The notes: generated from the letters alone by a model not told the origin. DNA of 64,000 nucleotides from an uncultured Clostridia bacterium (GCA_934281605.1 CAKQXD010000001.1:1-64000); one strand, 5' to 3'. Shown: positions 34,470-43,845, numbered from the stretch's first letter. Made by a program: numbers and translations.

Positions 34470-35696
34470 TTATACGATTTTTATGACCATGCGTCCCATG
34501 GCTCCTTTATCTTCATGGAGCAGCTTGTGTGCCAGCGGCAGTTCGCTCCAGGAGAAGACTTTGCCGACCGGCTGACGGATCTCGTGCTTGACGATGAAAT
34601 CCACGAACGCATCGTAGTCCGCCGGTGTCGCAGAGTGGCTTCCCTGCAGCCGCTTCTGTCCCAGCCAGAGGAACCGCAGGTCCAGACTGGCCCAGTAGGA
34701 TGAAGTGGCGCCGCAGATGACCACCATGCCGTTGTTGTCGCATACGAAGATGGAGGTAGGCATGGTATCGGCTCCAGGATGTTCGATGACGATGGCCGGC
34801 GATTTCTTCTCGCCGACGATCTTCCAGATGGCTTTTTTGAACTTCATGGCGCTGTAGAGCCATTCCTTCTGCTTGTCGGCATCCAGGTAGTCGCAGTCGG
34901 ATCCCCAGTGGTGAAAATCGTTGCGGTTGATGTAGCCCCTGGCTCCGATGGATTTGCAGAATTCGCCCCGTTCCTCACTGGAAACGACGGCTACGGGGAT
35001 AGCGCCGACAGCTGCTGCCAGCTGGATGGCGATGCTTCCCACGCCTCCGGAGCCTCCGTAGACCAGCACCACGTCGCCTTCCTTCACCTGGTTGCCTTCC
35101 CAGTGGTTGAGCATCCGGTAGACGGCTACACCTGCTGCTGTAAAGGAGGCAGCTTCCTCCATGTTGAGGGTAGGGGGTATCCTGTGGCACTGCTTGGTCA
35201 TTACCTTGCTGAATTGTGCAAAGGATCCCCAGTTGGCTTCGTAGCCCCAGACGCGGAAGGTAGGGCTATTAACGGGATCGACGCCGGAGCGGATCATGGG
35301 ACAGTTCTCGTCATACTGCGCGGCTCCCACGGTCACATAGTCGCCCGGTTTAAAGTCGGTGACGCCTTCGCCGACGGCGTAGACAATACCGGTGGCTTCC
35401 GACCCGCAGATGTGAAAATCCTGGGGTTCATCGGAAAAGTTTCCATTTTCGGCAACGACGTTTTTCGGCTTTCCCAGTGCCGCCCAGATGCCGTTGTGAT
35501 TGACGCCCGCATAGAGGTTGGCGATGATCATTTCACCGGGGCCGGGATCCGGCACAGGCACGATCTCTTCATGAAAGGCGGTGGCGGGATCTCCCAGCCA
35601 TTCCTGTCGCAGTGTCCATGCGTGCATTTTTTCGGGGAGAGTTCCCACAGGGGGAAGACTTCCCACGTCGTATATTTTTGATGTCCTGTTGGTCAA
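34470..35696 (-). CDS. ccr: Crotonyl-CoA carboxylase/reductase-like enzyme
   Basis: 408 residues, zinc-free MDR-superfamily reductase of the CCR type. CCR enzymes reduce 2-enoyl-CoA with NADPH and add CO2, giving alkylmalonyl-CoA extender units. It has VNHN (66-68 region), WGYEAN with Y152-E153 where characterised CCRs have Phe-Glu, NADPH motif YGGSGGVG (213-220), and GSH with H354 in the CO2-site position. Thus three of the four known CO2-site residues appear kept and one is Phe to Tyr. Start is TTG 35696, eight bases after AGGAGG. The context with PKS genes supports extender-unit supply. Confidence 0.8.
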   Translation of the reverse strand: MTNRTSKIYDVGSLPPVGTLPEKMHAWTLRQEWLGDPATAFHEEIVPVPDPGPGEMIIANLYAGVNHNGIWAALGKPKNVVAENGNFSDEPQDFHICGSEATGIVYAVGEGVTDFKPGDYVTVGAAQYDENCPMIRSGVDPVNSPTFRVWGYEANWGSFAQFSKVMTKQCHRIPPTLNMEEAASFTAAGVAVYRMLNHWEGNQVKEGDVVLVYGGSGGVGSIAIQLAAAVGAIPVAVVSSEERGEFCKSIGARGYINRNDFHHWGSDCDYLDADKQKEWLYSAMKFKKAIWKIVGEKKSPAIVIEHPGADTMPTSIFVCDNNGMVVICGATSSYWASLDLRFLWLGQKRLQGSHSATPADYDAFVDFIVKHEIRQPVGKVFSWSELPLAHKLLHEDKGAMGRMVIKIV

Positions 35697-35728
35697 AATT
35701 TGTTCCTCCTGTTTGTTGTTTATGCTGT

Positions 35729-36499
35729 TTATATAGATTTCAGCATCGTTCTGCTGATTTCATCGCAGATTTCTTTTTTGTGTTTCTTGATAAAGAAATG
35801 GTCTCCGTCCAGAATGTGATACTGCACGGACGCCAGGGTGTAATCATCCCAGCAGAGCAGCTGCGGGGGTTTGACGATCTTGTCCTCGCTGCCGCCGTAG
35901 ACAGTAACGCCGCAGAGCAGCTTTCGGGATGGATCGGCCTTGAAATTTTCCGTCAGCTCGAAATCCGAGCGGATCACCGGCAGAAAATACTGGTGAAACT
36001 GGGGGATGGACAGCATACGCCTGTCCACGGCTCCGCAGGTCGCCAGAAATTCACAGAAATCCTCATCGGACAGTTCCATCACGCTCTTTCCATAGACCTT
36101 GGTGATCTCTCCCAGCGTGGGTATGCTCCCGGATACGAAAAGATGCTCCGGTCCTTTGCCGTGCTCCCGCTGCAAAATATCTGCAGTCAGATAGGCCAGC
36201 ACTCCACCCATACTGTGACCGTAAAAAAGGAAAGGGTGGTCAGAGTCCCGGGTGATCTGACAGATCTGCTGCGCGATGTCGGCTCCGGCTTCTTCCAGAG
36301 ATCCGTAGGGCTTCATGTCTTCTTCAAACCCGCGGCATTTCAGCTGCACCGGGTAGACGTTCACCCCGGGAGACAGCTCCCGGTACCAGTCTGCAAAAAA
36401 AGAAGCGCTTCCACCGGCGTGGTGAAAACAGAACAGCTTTGCCCGCTCGCAGGAACTTATTTTTGTATGTTCAAAACAATTTGGTCTTATATTGTCCAT
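35729..36499 (-). CDS. Type II thioesterase (leftward operon)
   Basis: 256 residues, alpha/beta-hydrolase of the RifR/GrsT type, which hydrolyses stalled or wrong acyl groups from carrier proteins. The nucleophile S96 lies in YGHSMGG; the late DGDHFF supplies the His. ATG 36499 follows AGGAGA; a longer in-frame start lies upstream of the -10 box and is unlikely. It is the first gene after the leftward promoter. Confidence 0.9.
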   Translation of the reverse strand: MDNIRPNCFEHTKISSCERAKLFCFHHAGGSASFFADWYRELSPGVNVYPVQLKCRGFEEDMKPYGSLEEAGADIAQQICQITRDSDHPFLFYGHSMGGVLAYLTADILQREHGKGPEHLFVSGSIPTLGEITKVYGKSVMELSDEDFCEFLATCGAVDRRMLSIPQFHQYFLPVIRSDFELTENFKADPSRKLLCGVTVYGGSEDKIVKPPQLLCWDDYTLASVQYHILDGDHFFIKKHKKEICDEISRTMLKSI

Positions 36500-36530
36500 A
36501 TAGTTTGTCTCTCCTAACCTGGATTTTACG

Positions 36531-36559
36531 AGTATACCGCACCTTTTCAGAATTGTCAA
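36531..36559 (-). promoter_or_regulatory. Leftward promoter of the biosynthetic cluster
   Basis: On the minus strand TTGACA (36554-36559), 17 bases, TATACT (36531-36536). It drives the TE-CCR-ACP-KS operon. Confidence 0.8.
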
Positions 36560-36564
36560 TCATG

Positions 36565-36580
36565 GTTAGCAAAATCTAAC
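36565..36580. promoter_or_regulatory. Candidate operator 1 between divergent promoters
   Basis: Inverted repeat GTTAG-N6-CTAAC between the two -35 boxes. The half-sites recur in operator 2. Confidence 0.55.
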
Positions 36581-36589
36581 TTAAAAATC

Positions 36590-36618
36590 TTGACACGCTA
36601 AAAAAACAGTCGTATAGT
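36590..36618 (+). promoter_or_regulatory. Rightward promoter of the biosynthetic cluster
   Basis: TTGACA (36590-36595), 17 bases, TATAGT (36613-36618). No terminator is visible downstream to the window end, so it may drive the full rightward operon. Confidence 0.8.
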
Positions 36619-36630
36619 ATAAAAATCATA

Positions 36631-36652
36631 GGTTAGTTAATGTGAACTAACC
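36631..36652. promoter_or_regulatory. Candidate operator 2 after the rightward -10
   Basis: Perfect inverted repeat GGTTAGTT-N6-AACTAACC. It lies around +6 to +27 of the expected transcript and shares GTTAG/CTAAC half-sites with operator 1. A repressor bound here would block the rightward promoter. It could also form an RNA hairpin in the leader. Confidence 0.65.
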
Positions 36653-36716
36653 GTAAAAAGTCAAGAATACTGTGACAAAAAATGAGAAAATCTGATTGAT
36701 ACAGAAGGAGAATATC

Positions 36717-37415
36717 ATGTTTATCGAATTAAAGAATGCAGTCAAAACATATGGGAAAGGCGACACCAAAGTCAATGCTCTCAACGGGCTGTCCTTCCAG
36801 CTAGAAGAAGGTAAGATCTGTGTGATCCTGGGTCCGAGCGGATCGGGCAAGAGTACACTCCTCAATATTCTGGGGGGACTGGATTACCTGGATGAAGGCG
36901 TCCTGAAGGTGGACGGCAAGACAGTAACGTCCCTGACGAAGAATCAGCTGACGGATTACAGAAAAGATGACATCGGCTTCGTCTTCCAGTTCTACAATCT
37001 GATCCCGGATCTGACGGCGGAAGAAAATATCGAAGTGGTTTCCGACATCGCGGAGCGTCCGCTGGATCTGGAAGAGCTCTTAGACTCTCTGGAGATCACC
37101 CATCTGAGAAAACGGTTCCCGGCGGAGCTTTCCGGAGGACAGCAGCAGAGAGTGGCCATCGCCCGCGCCATGATCAAGCGGCCGAAGCTTCTCCTCTGTG
37201 ACGAGCTGACGGGAGCGCTGGACACACATTCCTCCCGCGCCGTTCTGGAAGTCATCGAGAAAGTCAACGCAGCCTACGGCACTACGATCGCCATCGTAAC
37301 CCATAACGAAGCCTTTGCAGCAATGGCGGACTGCGTCGTGCGGATCAAGGACGGCGAAGTAGATGAATTTATCGAAAATCAGACGAAGGTTCCGGCAAAG
37401 GATCTTGATTTATAG
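36717..37415 (+). CDS. ABC transporter ATPase 1 (MacB/LolD type)
   Basis: 232 residues. Walker A GPSGSGKST, signature LSGGQQQR and Walker B LLLCDELTGALD are intact. The short form is typical of MacB/LolD ATPases that power FtsX-type permeases for peptide or lipid export or self-resistance. ATG 36717 follows AAGGAG. It is the first rightward gene and pairs with the following permease. Confidence 0.93.
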   Translation: MFIELKNAVKTYGKGDTKVNALNGLSFQLEEGKICVILGPSGSGKSTLLNILGGLDYLDEGVLKVDGKTVTSLTKNQLTDYRKDDIGFVFQFYNLIPDLTAEENIEVVSDIAERPLDLEELLDSLEITHLRKRFPAELSGGQQQRVAIARAMIKRPKLLLCDELTGALDTHSSRAVLEVIEKVNAAYGTTIAIVTHNEAFAAMADCVVRIKDGEVDEFIENQTKVPAKDLDL

Positions 37416-37425
37416 GAGGCGGCAG

Positions 37426-39645
37426 ATGAAACTCAACAGGCGATACAGAAGAAACATCAAAGCGAATCTTTCGTTTTATATCGCTGCAACGGTGCTGACC
37501 ATTGTGGCGCTGTTCATGTTTTACTTGTACAACATAACGGGAAACGGGATCAACCAGTTCTCGGACAAGTTCTTTGCAGACAACAACATCGAGGACGGCG
37601 AGTTCACGACGTATAAGCCGATCCCGGACGATGAGATCACCGATCTGGAGCAGGACTACGACGTCCAGCTGGAAAAGCAGGAATACATCAATGTCGAGGA
37701 AAAGAAGTACACTGCCAGGGTCTTTGACAAGAACAAGAAGATCAATCGGTACGAGATCACTCAGGGTGAAGATATTTCCGGCCCGGGCGAGATCGTCATT
37801 TCGGAAGGATACGCCGTCAACAAGAAGGTGGACATCGGCGATTCCATCAAGCTGGACGGAGAATCCTATAAAGTAACGGGATATTTCCAGAGACCGGATT
37901 ACCTGTACATGCTGGAATCCCCGGACGATAACTACAAAAATATTTCAAGCTTCTTCCTGGCTTACGTGGATCGGGAAGACTTCAAGGAGCTGGGCGCCAA
38001 GTCCATTCAGTACTATGTGACTTACGACAAGAAATCGGAGGAAAAGGCCTTCCGTAAGGAAGTCAACGATTCTTACAAGATGAAGAGCTATCTGTCGGCG
38101 TCGGAAAACTCGAGAATCACCATGGTAACCAGCCAGGCGGATCTGTTCATATCGGTTTCCTATCTGGTGCTGGTAGTCGTTCCGCTCATCGCGGTAGTCA
38201 TCATCAGCGTGACCTTGAGCCGAAAGGTCAAGCAGGAACAGCGTGTTATCGGTACGCTGACGGCGATGGGCTATAAGCGTGGCAAGCTGATGCGCCACTA
38301 TACGGGATTCGCGGTGATCCCGGGACTAATCGGCGGCATCATACCGTGCATTCTGTCATTTGCACTGGCCCAGTCCTACGGAGAGATGGGGCTGGCGGAC
38401 TACGAACCGATGCACATCGATTTCAAACTTTCACCGATCACGGCGATCCTGGGAATCATAGTTCCGACTCTGCTTTACATCCTGGCGGCGCTGCTGTCCA
38501 CGAGAAAGCTGCTGAAGAACGATCCGGTGACGCTGCTTCACGGCAGTGCCGGTGCAAAGACCATTCGAAGAAAGCTTCTGGTCAACAGCAAGATGTCATT
38601 CCGCAAGAAGTTTGCGCTTCGGTCCATCCTGGGAAATCCGGCCCGTTCGCTGGTAGTCATTTTGGGTATCTTCCTGGGAAGCTTCATCATGCTGTTCGGT
38701 TTTTCGGTGCTGGATTCCACCAACGCTCTGGGCGATACGGTGACCAAGCAGCTGGGAACGTATCAGTATGAATACGTGCTGAATCAGCTTCAGACGGAGA
38801 AGCCGGACAAGGGCGAACCGATCCTGACCAGCAACATGGAGAGCGAAGACGGCGCATCGGTACCGATCATCGGAACCGATGAAAACAAATACATAACCCT
38901 CAAGGATACCGACGGCAATGACGTTTCTCTGGACGATGGATTCTACGTGACCAAGACGACGGCGTACCTGTACGATCTGGAAAAGGGCGATACCTACATC
39001 GTCTACAATCCGCTGACCATGGAAAAGGAGAAGATCAAGGTAGAGGGCGTTCTGAACAACGACGTGCAGAAGGGCATCTACACTTCACGCGCATCGGCGG
39101 AAGAGCTTCTCAACATCGATGAAGGATCCTACAACGCTATCATCAGCGACAAGAAGCTGGATCTGGACAAGGACGACGTAGCGGAGACCATCAAGATGTC
39201 CTCCATCAAAGAACAGAGTGATACCCTGATGGATCAGATGGCACCGATCATCATGCTGTTCATCGTGATCGGCGTGATCATCTGCATCTCGGCCATCTTC
39301 GTAGCGGTCAACATGCTGATGACGGAGAACCGTCACAACATTTCCATGTTAAAGGTTCTGGGTTATCGCAACGGCAAGATCAACAAGGTTGTGCTTCACA
39401 TCAACCACATTCTGGTGCCGATCGGGATCCTGCTGAGCATTCCGCTGGTCTATGCCCTGGGAGATGCGTTCTTCCGGACGGATATTGAAAACACAGGCAT
39501 GATCGTCCACACGGTCATCAGCGCCAGAAGCTACATCCTTTCGATCCTGCTGACGCTGGCCAGCTATTTCGGCTCCATCGCCATCATCGGACGCAAGATC
39601 CGCAAGGTGAGCATGGTGGAAAGCCTGAAGGACAACAGAGAATAG
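37426..39645 (+). CDS. FtsX/MacB-type ABC permease 1
   Basis: 739 residues. An N-terminal membrane helix (about 17-36) is followed by an extracellular domain, three helices around 235-350, and a second such set ending at the C-terminus: two FtsX repeats, as in BceB/Vex-type permeases. AGGAGGCGGC precedes ATG 37426. Together with ATPase 1 it likely exports the product or precursor, or confers immunity. Confidence 0.9.
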   Translation: MKLNRRYRRNIKANLSFYIAATVLTIVALFMFYLYNITGNGINQFSDKFFADNNIEDGEFTTYKPIPDDEITDLEQDYDVQLEKQEYINVEEKKYTARVFDKNKKINRYEITQGEDISGPGEIVISEGYAVNKKVDIGDSIKLDGESYKVTGYFQRPDYLYMLESPDDNYKNISSFFLAYVDREDFKELGAKSIQYYVTYDKKSEEKAFRKEVNDSYKMKSYLSASENSRITMVTSQADLFISVSYLVLVVVPLIAVVIISVTLSRKVKQEQRVIGTLTAMGYKRGKLMRHYTGFAVIPGLIGGIIPCILSFALAQSYGEMGLADYEPMHIDFKLSPITAILGIIVPTLLYILAALLSTRKLLKNDPVTLLHGSAGAKTIRRKLLVNSKMSFRKKFALRSILGNPARSLVVILGIFLGSFIMLFGFSVLDSTNALGDTVTKQLGTYQYEYVLNQLQTEKPDKGEPILTSNMESEDGASVPIIGTDENKYITLKDTDGNDVSLDDGFYVTKTTAYLYDLEKGDTYIVYNPLTMEKEKIKVEGVLNNDVQKGIYTSRASAEELLNIDEGSYNAIISDKKLDLDKDDVAETIKMSSIKEQSDTLMDQMAPIIMLFIVIGVIICISAIFVAVNMLMTENRHNISMLKVLGYRNGKINKVVLHINHILVPIGILLSIPLVYALGDAFFRTDIENTGMIVHTVISARSYILSILLTLASYFGSIAIIGRKIRKVSMVESLKDNRE

Positions 39646-39671
39646 ACAGAGACATAAAAGGAGATGGAAAC

Positions 39672-39980
39672 ATGAGCGAATTACAGAAGAATATGCTGGG
39701 TCTCTGGCAGGAGGTGCTGGAGAACCAGGAGATCCGCCTCAGCGACAACATCATGGAGGTGGGTGGAACTTCCATTTTGATTTATAAAATCTGCATGCTG
39801 GCGTCGGAGCGTTTCGGAATCAAGGTTTCTCCCATCGACGTCATGATGCATTCGTCGGTGGATGCGCTGACGGCGTATCTGGAAGACGGGGATTCTGCAA
39901 AGGCTGCTTCCGGGCAGTCTCCGCAGAAGGTGCGTCCGGTGAGAAGACGGAATCTGCGGGGTGCAGGACAGCACAGCTAA
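39672..39980 (+). CDS. Free-standing peptidyl/acyl carrier protein
   Basis: 102 residues. The phosphopantetheine serine lies in VGGTSILIY, in a full carrier-protein fold (ELQKNMLGLWQEVL ... VMMHSSVDALTAYLE). A basic tail (RPVRRRNLR) ends it. The GGTS form is closer to NRPS/PKS carriers than to fatty-acid ACP. It sits between two ABC transporter pairs, an odd place for a carrier. Its partner domain is not evident; the free ketosynthase, the acyl ligase or an exported carrier-bound intermediate are options. Confidence 0.88.
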   Translation: MSELQKNMLGLWQEVLENQEIRLSDNIMEVGGTSILIYKICMLASERFGIKVSPIDVMMHSSVDALTAYLEDGDSAKAASGQSPQKVRPVRRRNLRGAGQHS

Positions 39981-40007
39981 ACAGTAAGACAGGCAGAAGG
40001 AGACATC

Positions 40008-40715
40008 ATGGCACAGGAAATCATTCGTTTTGAATCGGTGACAAAAGAATATGCGGACGGAAGCAGCATGCTGCAGGTGCTGGACGGCGTCAGCTTCTCC
40101 ATCGAGAAGGGCGAGTTCGTCGTCATCGGCGGACCCAGCGGCGCAGGCAAGAGCACGATCCTCAATCTGGCGGGGGGAATGGAATCCCCGTCGTCGGGTC
40201 AGATCTTTATCGACGGGGAGGATATTTCCCGGTATTCGGCGTCGCAGCTGACGGCTTTTCGAGCCAAGACCATCGGGTTTATCTTTCAGTTCTATAATCT
40301 GATCCCCAATCTGACGGCTCTGGAGAATATCATTTTCGGCAGTGAGGTCAAGGACGATACCTTCGATCCGTATACGATCCTCAAAAAGGTGGGCATGACC
40401 CACAGAAGTAAGGCGTTTCCTCCGACTATGTCGGGCGGAGAGCAGCAGCGGATCGCCATCGCGCGGGCCATCGCCAAGAACCCGAAAGTTTTGTTCTGCG
40501 ATGAGCCGACGGGTGCGCTGGACTACAAGACGGGCAAGCAGGTGCTGGAGATCATCGAGACTCTCAACCGGGAGATGGGGATGACCGTGGTGCTGGTGAC
40601 CCACAACAACGTCCTCCGTCACATGGCGGATCGTTACATCGCAGTACATAACGGCAGGATCAGCAGTGCGGAACAGAACCGGCAGAAGGTTCGGGTCAGT
40701 GAGCTGGAGTGGTAG
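40008..40715 (+). CDS. ABC transporter ATPase 2 (MacB/LolD type)
   Basis: 235 residues. Walker A GPSGAGKST, signature MSGGEQQR (Met for the usual Leu) and Walker B VLFCDEPTGALD are visible. It is a paralogue of ATPase 1, with the same short MacB-like layout. AGAAGGAG precedes ATG 40008. Confidence 0.93.
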   Translation: MAQEIIRFESVTKEYADGSSMLQVLDGVSFSIEKGEFVVIGGPSGAGKSTILNLAGGMESPSSGQIFIDGEDISRYSASQLTAFRAKTIGFIFQFYNLIPNLTALENIIFGSEVKDDTFDPYTILKKVGMTHRSKAFPPTMSGGEQQRIAIARAIAKNPKVLFCDEPTGALDYKTGKQVLEIIETLNREMGMTVVLVTHNNVLRHMADRYIAVHNGRISSAEQNRQKVRVSELEW

Positions 40716-40719
40716 ACCT

Positions 40720-43104
40720 ATGGGCATGATTTACAGAAAAGCAGTGCGGGATCTGCTGCGCAGCAAGTTTAAATTTCTCGCGACGGCACTGGTAATCCTG
40801 CTGGGATCCCTGTGCTACATCGGATTCTCCTCCATGGGGGATATCGAGCAAGATTATATTGGCAATTATTATAAAGAGACCAATTTACCGGACGTCTGGG
40901 TCTACTATTCTTCCGCAGGCAAGGAGCAGCTGGACGATATTCTGCGGGAGAAGGGCGTGAAGAATGCGGAGCGCCGGCGCGTATACGACATGACGCGCAA
41001 GGCCAACGGCAGGGAATCCACCCTCACCATGACCAGCTGTTCCCGGGATACGGAAATCGCCAAACCGACGATCTGTACGGGCTATTTGCCGGAGGAGTCG
41101 GGAGAGGCGGCCATCGACGTGGAATACGCCCAGGCCAATGATATCCGGATCGGCGATACCATCGAGCTGGACTGGCACAACCATTCGGTGGAGGTGCTGG
41201 TGACGGGCCTCATGGAGAGCTCGGAGCACCTGCTGAAGGTGGAGGACTCCCTGACGGACATTCCCGATTATAAGGCTTACGGCATCGGCTGCATCAGTGA
41301 GGAGACGCTGATCGATACCTTCGGCGAGGCTATGCCGTACAACCAGATCGTCGTCGATGCAAAGGATCCGGCGGACGGTGAGAAGCTGGCGGACGCGATT
41401 CAGAAAGAAGACTATGACGGCCTGCTGTATGCGGCTCCGCGAAGCCTCAACGGAAGCTATTCCCTGTTCCAGGGAAGGATCGAATACTGCGATAATATCG
41501 CAGCCATCTGTCCGGTCATGTTCTACCTGGTGGCTGCCGTCATGCTGTTCATCATCATGGGAAACCTGGTGGAAGGACAGCGGACGCAGATCGGTATCAT
41601 GAAAGCTCTGGGAATCCGCAACCGGACGATCATGGGGCATTATCTCCTGATCGGTGTCGCGGTCAGTGGTGTGGGGACGATAGTAGGCGGTATTCTCGGC
41701 GGCATACTGGTTCCCGAGTTTATGATCTATGCGCTGGATAAGCAGATGGATCTGCCGGGACTGAGCGTGGAGATGCACTTCCTCAATCTCATCCCGTCCA
41801 TGATTCTGATGTGCGCTCTGGCGTCCTTCAGTATCTGGATGGCATGCCGGAAGATCTTAAAGGAATCGGCACTTTCGGCCATGCGACCTCCGGCGGAGAA
41901 AAGCGGAAAGAAGCTGCTGCTGGAGCATGCGAAAGGCATTTGGGACTCCTTGAAGATGGATACCCGCCTGGTTCTGCGGAATATCTTCGGCAACAAGCGG
42001 CGGACCTTCCTCAGCGCCGTGGGAATCGCCAGCAGCATGGCTCTGGTCATCACCGGCATTGGACTGAAGGATGCGGTGGTAGACCTGATCGATCTGCAGT
42101 ACAGCGCCATCCTCAAGTGCGACGTGCGGGTCAACCTGGCGGCAGCCGTGGAAGAGGACGACGAGATGAAAGACGTGGATCCGGAGGATGTCAAGATCCC
42201 GGACGGCATGTCGGTGATGAAGAGCGCCAGCGTGCTGTGCCAGGTGAAGGACAAGCAGCTGGACGAGGACTATTACACTCAGGTGGTGACCTTTGACCGG
42301 CGTAATACCAGCTCTTACTACGGAATATTGAATCTCGAAGGCGAGAACATCAAGATCCCGAAAGACGGGGTGCTGATCTCTCAGAAGATGGCCGACAAGA
42401 TGGGCTACAAAAAGGGAGATAAGATCAAACTGAAGACCATCGGCGCGGAACAGGATCCGGTGACCTTCACGGTGAAGGTGGCGGGGATTTCCAAGCAGTA
42501 TTACACACAGGAAGTCTACTGCACGCCATCGTACCTGGAAGACTGGGACATAGAAGCACCGATGCGAAATTTTTATGTGAAATATGATTCGGATCGATAT
42601 ACGGAAAAACAGGCAGTAAAAAAATTCCAGAAGATGCCGGAGGTGCAGTCGGTCAAATCCATTACGGATCTGGAGGATGACCTGAATCAGTACTGTGAGG
42701 GCATCTACCTGGATACCATCGCGCTGGCGCTGATCGCCATGCTGATCTCCTTCGCCGTCATCGCCAGCATTTCAGCCATCAATTACACGGAACGGCTGCG
42801 GACGCTGGCTCTTATGAAGATGATGGGCCACAGCAACCGGAAGATCTTCGGCCTGTTCATACGGGAAAATCTCTTCGTGACCATCCTGGGAGCGCTGGCA
42901 GGCGTTCCGGCGGGGGTGGGCCTTCTCTACTATGTACTGAAGGCGGAGAGCACGGATCTGTGCGCTTTCCCGTTCCCGGCGGTGACGGGAAACATTATCA
43001 TCTCTTGTCTGCTGCTGGTGCTGTTTACGCTGGCGGCCAACCTGACGGTATGGGGGAAGATCAAGCGGCTGGACATCATCCGGCAGATGAAGGTGGTTGA
43101 ATAG
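40720..43104 (+). CDS. FtsX/MacB-type ABC permease 2
   Basis: 794 residues, with an N-terminal membrane helix (about 17-38), a long extracellular domain, and two FtsX-type blocks of three or four helices. It is the partner of ATPase 2. I use ATG 40720, ten bases after GGAG; ATG 40726 is equally possible. Its stop is followed directly by the PPTase start. Confidence 0.9.
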   Translation: MGMIYRKAVRDLLRSKFKFLATALVILLGSLCYIGFSSMGDIEQDYIGNYYKETNLPDVWVYYSSAGKEQLDDILREKGVKNAERRRVYDMTRKANGRESTLTMTSCSRDTEIAKPTICTGYLPEESGEAAIDVEYAQANDIRIGDTIELDWHNHSVEVLVTGLMESSEHLLKVEDSLTDIPDYKAYGIGCISEETLIDTFGEAMPYNQIVVDAKDPADGEKLADAIQKEDYDGLLYAAPRSLNGSYSLFQGRIEYCDNIAAICPVMFYLVAAVMLFIIMGNLVEGQRTQIGIMKALGIRNRTIMGHYLLIGVAVSGVGTIVGGILGGILVPEFMIYALDKQMDLPGLSVEMHFLNLIPSMILMCALASFSIWMACRKILKESALSAMRPPAEKSGKKLLLEHAKGIWDSLKMDTRLVLRNIFGNKRRTFLSAVGIASSMALVITGIGLKDAVVDLIDLQYSAILKCDVRVNLAAAVEEDDEMKDVDPEDVKIPDGMSVMKSASVLCQVKDKQLDEDYYTQVVTFDRRNTSSYYGILNLEGENIKIPKDGVLISQKMADKMGYKKGDKIKLKTIGAEQDPVTFTVKVAGISKQYYTQEVYCTPSYLEDWDIEAPMRNFYVKYDSDRYTEKQAVKKFQKMPEVQSVKSITDLEDDLNQYCEGIYLDTIALALIAMLISFAVIASISAINYTERLRTLALMKMMGHSNRKIFGLFIRENLFVTILGALAGVPAGVGLLYYVLKAESTDLCAFPFPAVTGNIIISCLLLVLFTLAANLTVWGKIKRLDIIRQMKVVE

Positions 43105-43845
43105 ATGAACGAAAGACAGGAAAAACGCTGCAAAGTCTACGCTGTGAGTATCGATGAGATCCCGGCTCCAATAGATATGAACGTGCTGATGGATCACATC
43201 GATCTGGAACATCTGACTCGGATCCGGCGGTTTCGCAGACAGGAGGATTTCCTGCGAAGCCTCTGCGGAGAGGTTCTGGTGCGGCACGTGCTTCGCGGCA
43301 TGGGGTATCCGGATATCCGGATCCAGCGGACTGCAAAGAACAAGCCGTTTTGCCCGGATATTCCGCAGTGGAAGTTCAGCATTTCTCACGGAGGCGCCTG
43401 GGTGGCGGTCTCCGTGTCCCCTTTTGAGACAGGGGTGGACCTGGAAGAAATCAAAGGCGATTACCGGGACGTTTACGAAACGGTGTTGACGAAAGGAGAG
43501 CTGGACCTGCTGCGACGGACGGCGGAACCTTTGCAGACGAAAGAATTCCTGCGGATGTGGACGGTCAAGGAAGCCTGGCTGAAACGGACGGGCGAAGGGC
43601 TGTACCGGGATCCGAAGGAGATAGATACGACGGCGCTGGGAAAGGCAGCGGAATCTTTGCAGGAAGGAATAGAGAATCCCGTGAGGGCGGAGACGCTGGA
43701 GTTTGAGCCGGGATACGTACTGTCGGTATGCGGACAGGCGCCGGTGGATCCGGTGGTTAGAAGAGTCAAACTCACAGAGATCGTAGAAGACTGGAAGGAA
43801 GAAGGGAGCAGACATGGAATTACAGACACATTTTATCCGATATGA
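43105..43845 (+). CDS. Sfp-type 4'-phosphopantetheinyl transferase
   Basis: 246 residues, the pseudo-dimeric Sfp/Gsp class that arms NRPS and PKS carrier domains from CoA. The magnesium-binding GVDLE (110-114) and the WTVKEAWLKRTGEG motif (about 156-169) are both present. It starts on the base after the stop of permease 2 and overlaps the next thioesterase gene by 32 bases. It would activate all carrier domains of the cluster. Confidence 0.93.
   Translation: MNERQEKRCKVYAVSIDEIPAPIDMNVLMDHIDLEHLTRIRRFRRQEDFLRSLCGEVLVRHVLRGMGYPDIRIQRTAKNKPFCPDIPQWKFSISHGGAWVAVSVSPFETGVDLEEIKGDYRDVYETVLTKGELDLLRRTAEPLQTKEFLRMWTVKEAWLKRTGEGLYRDPKEIDTTALGKAAESLQEGIENPVRAETLEFEPGYVLSVCGQAPVDPVVRRVKLTEIVEDWKEEGSRHGITDTFYPI

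Noticed and set aside
32974..35696. HMG-CoA-synthase-type beta-branching cassette
   Set aside because: The ketosynthase keeps its active-site cysteine and there are no HMG synthase or enoyl-CoA hydratase genes in the window.
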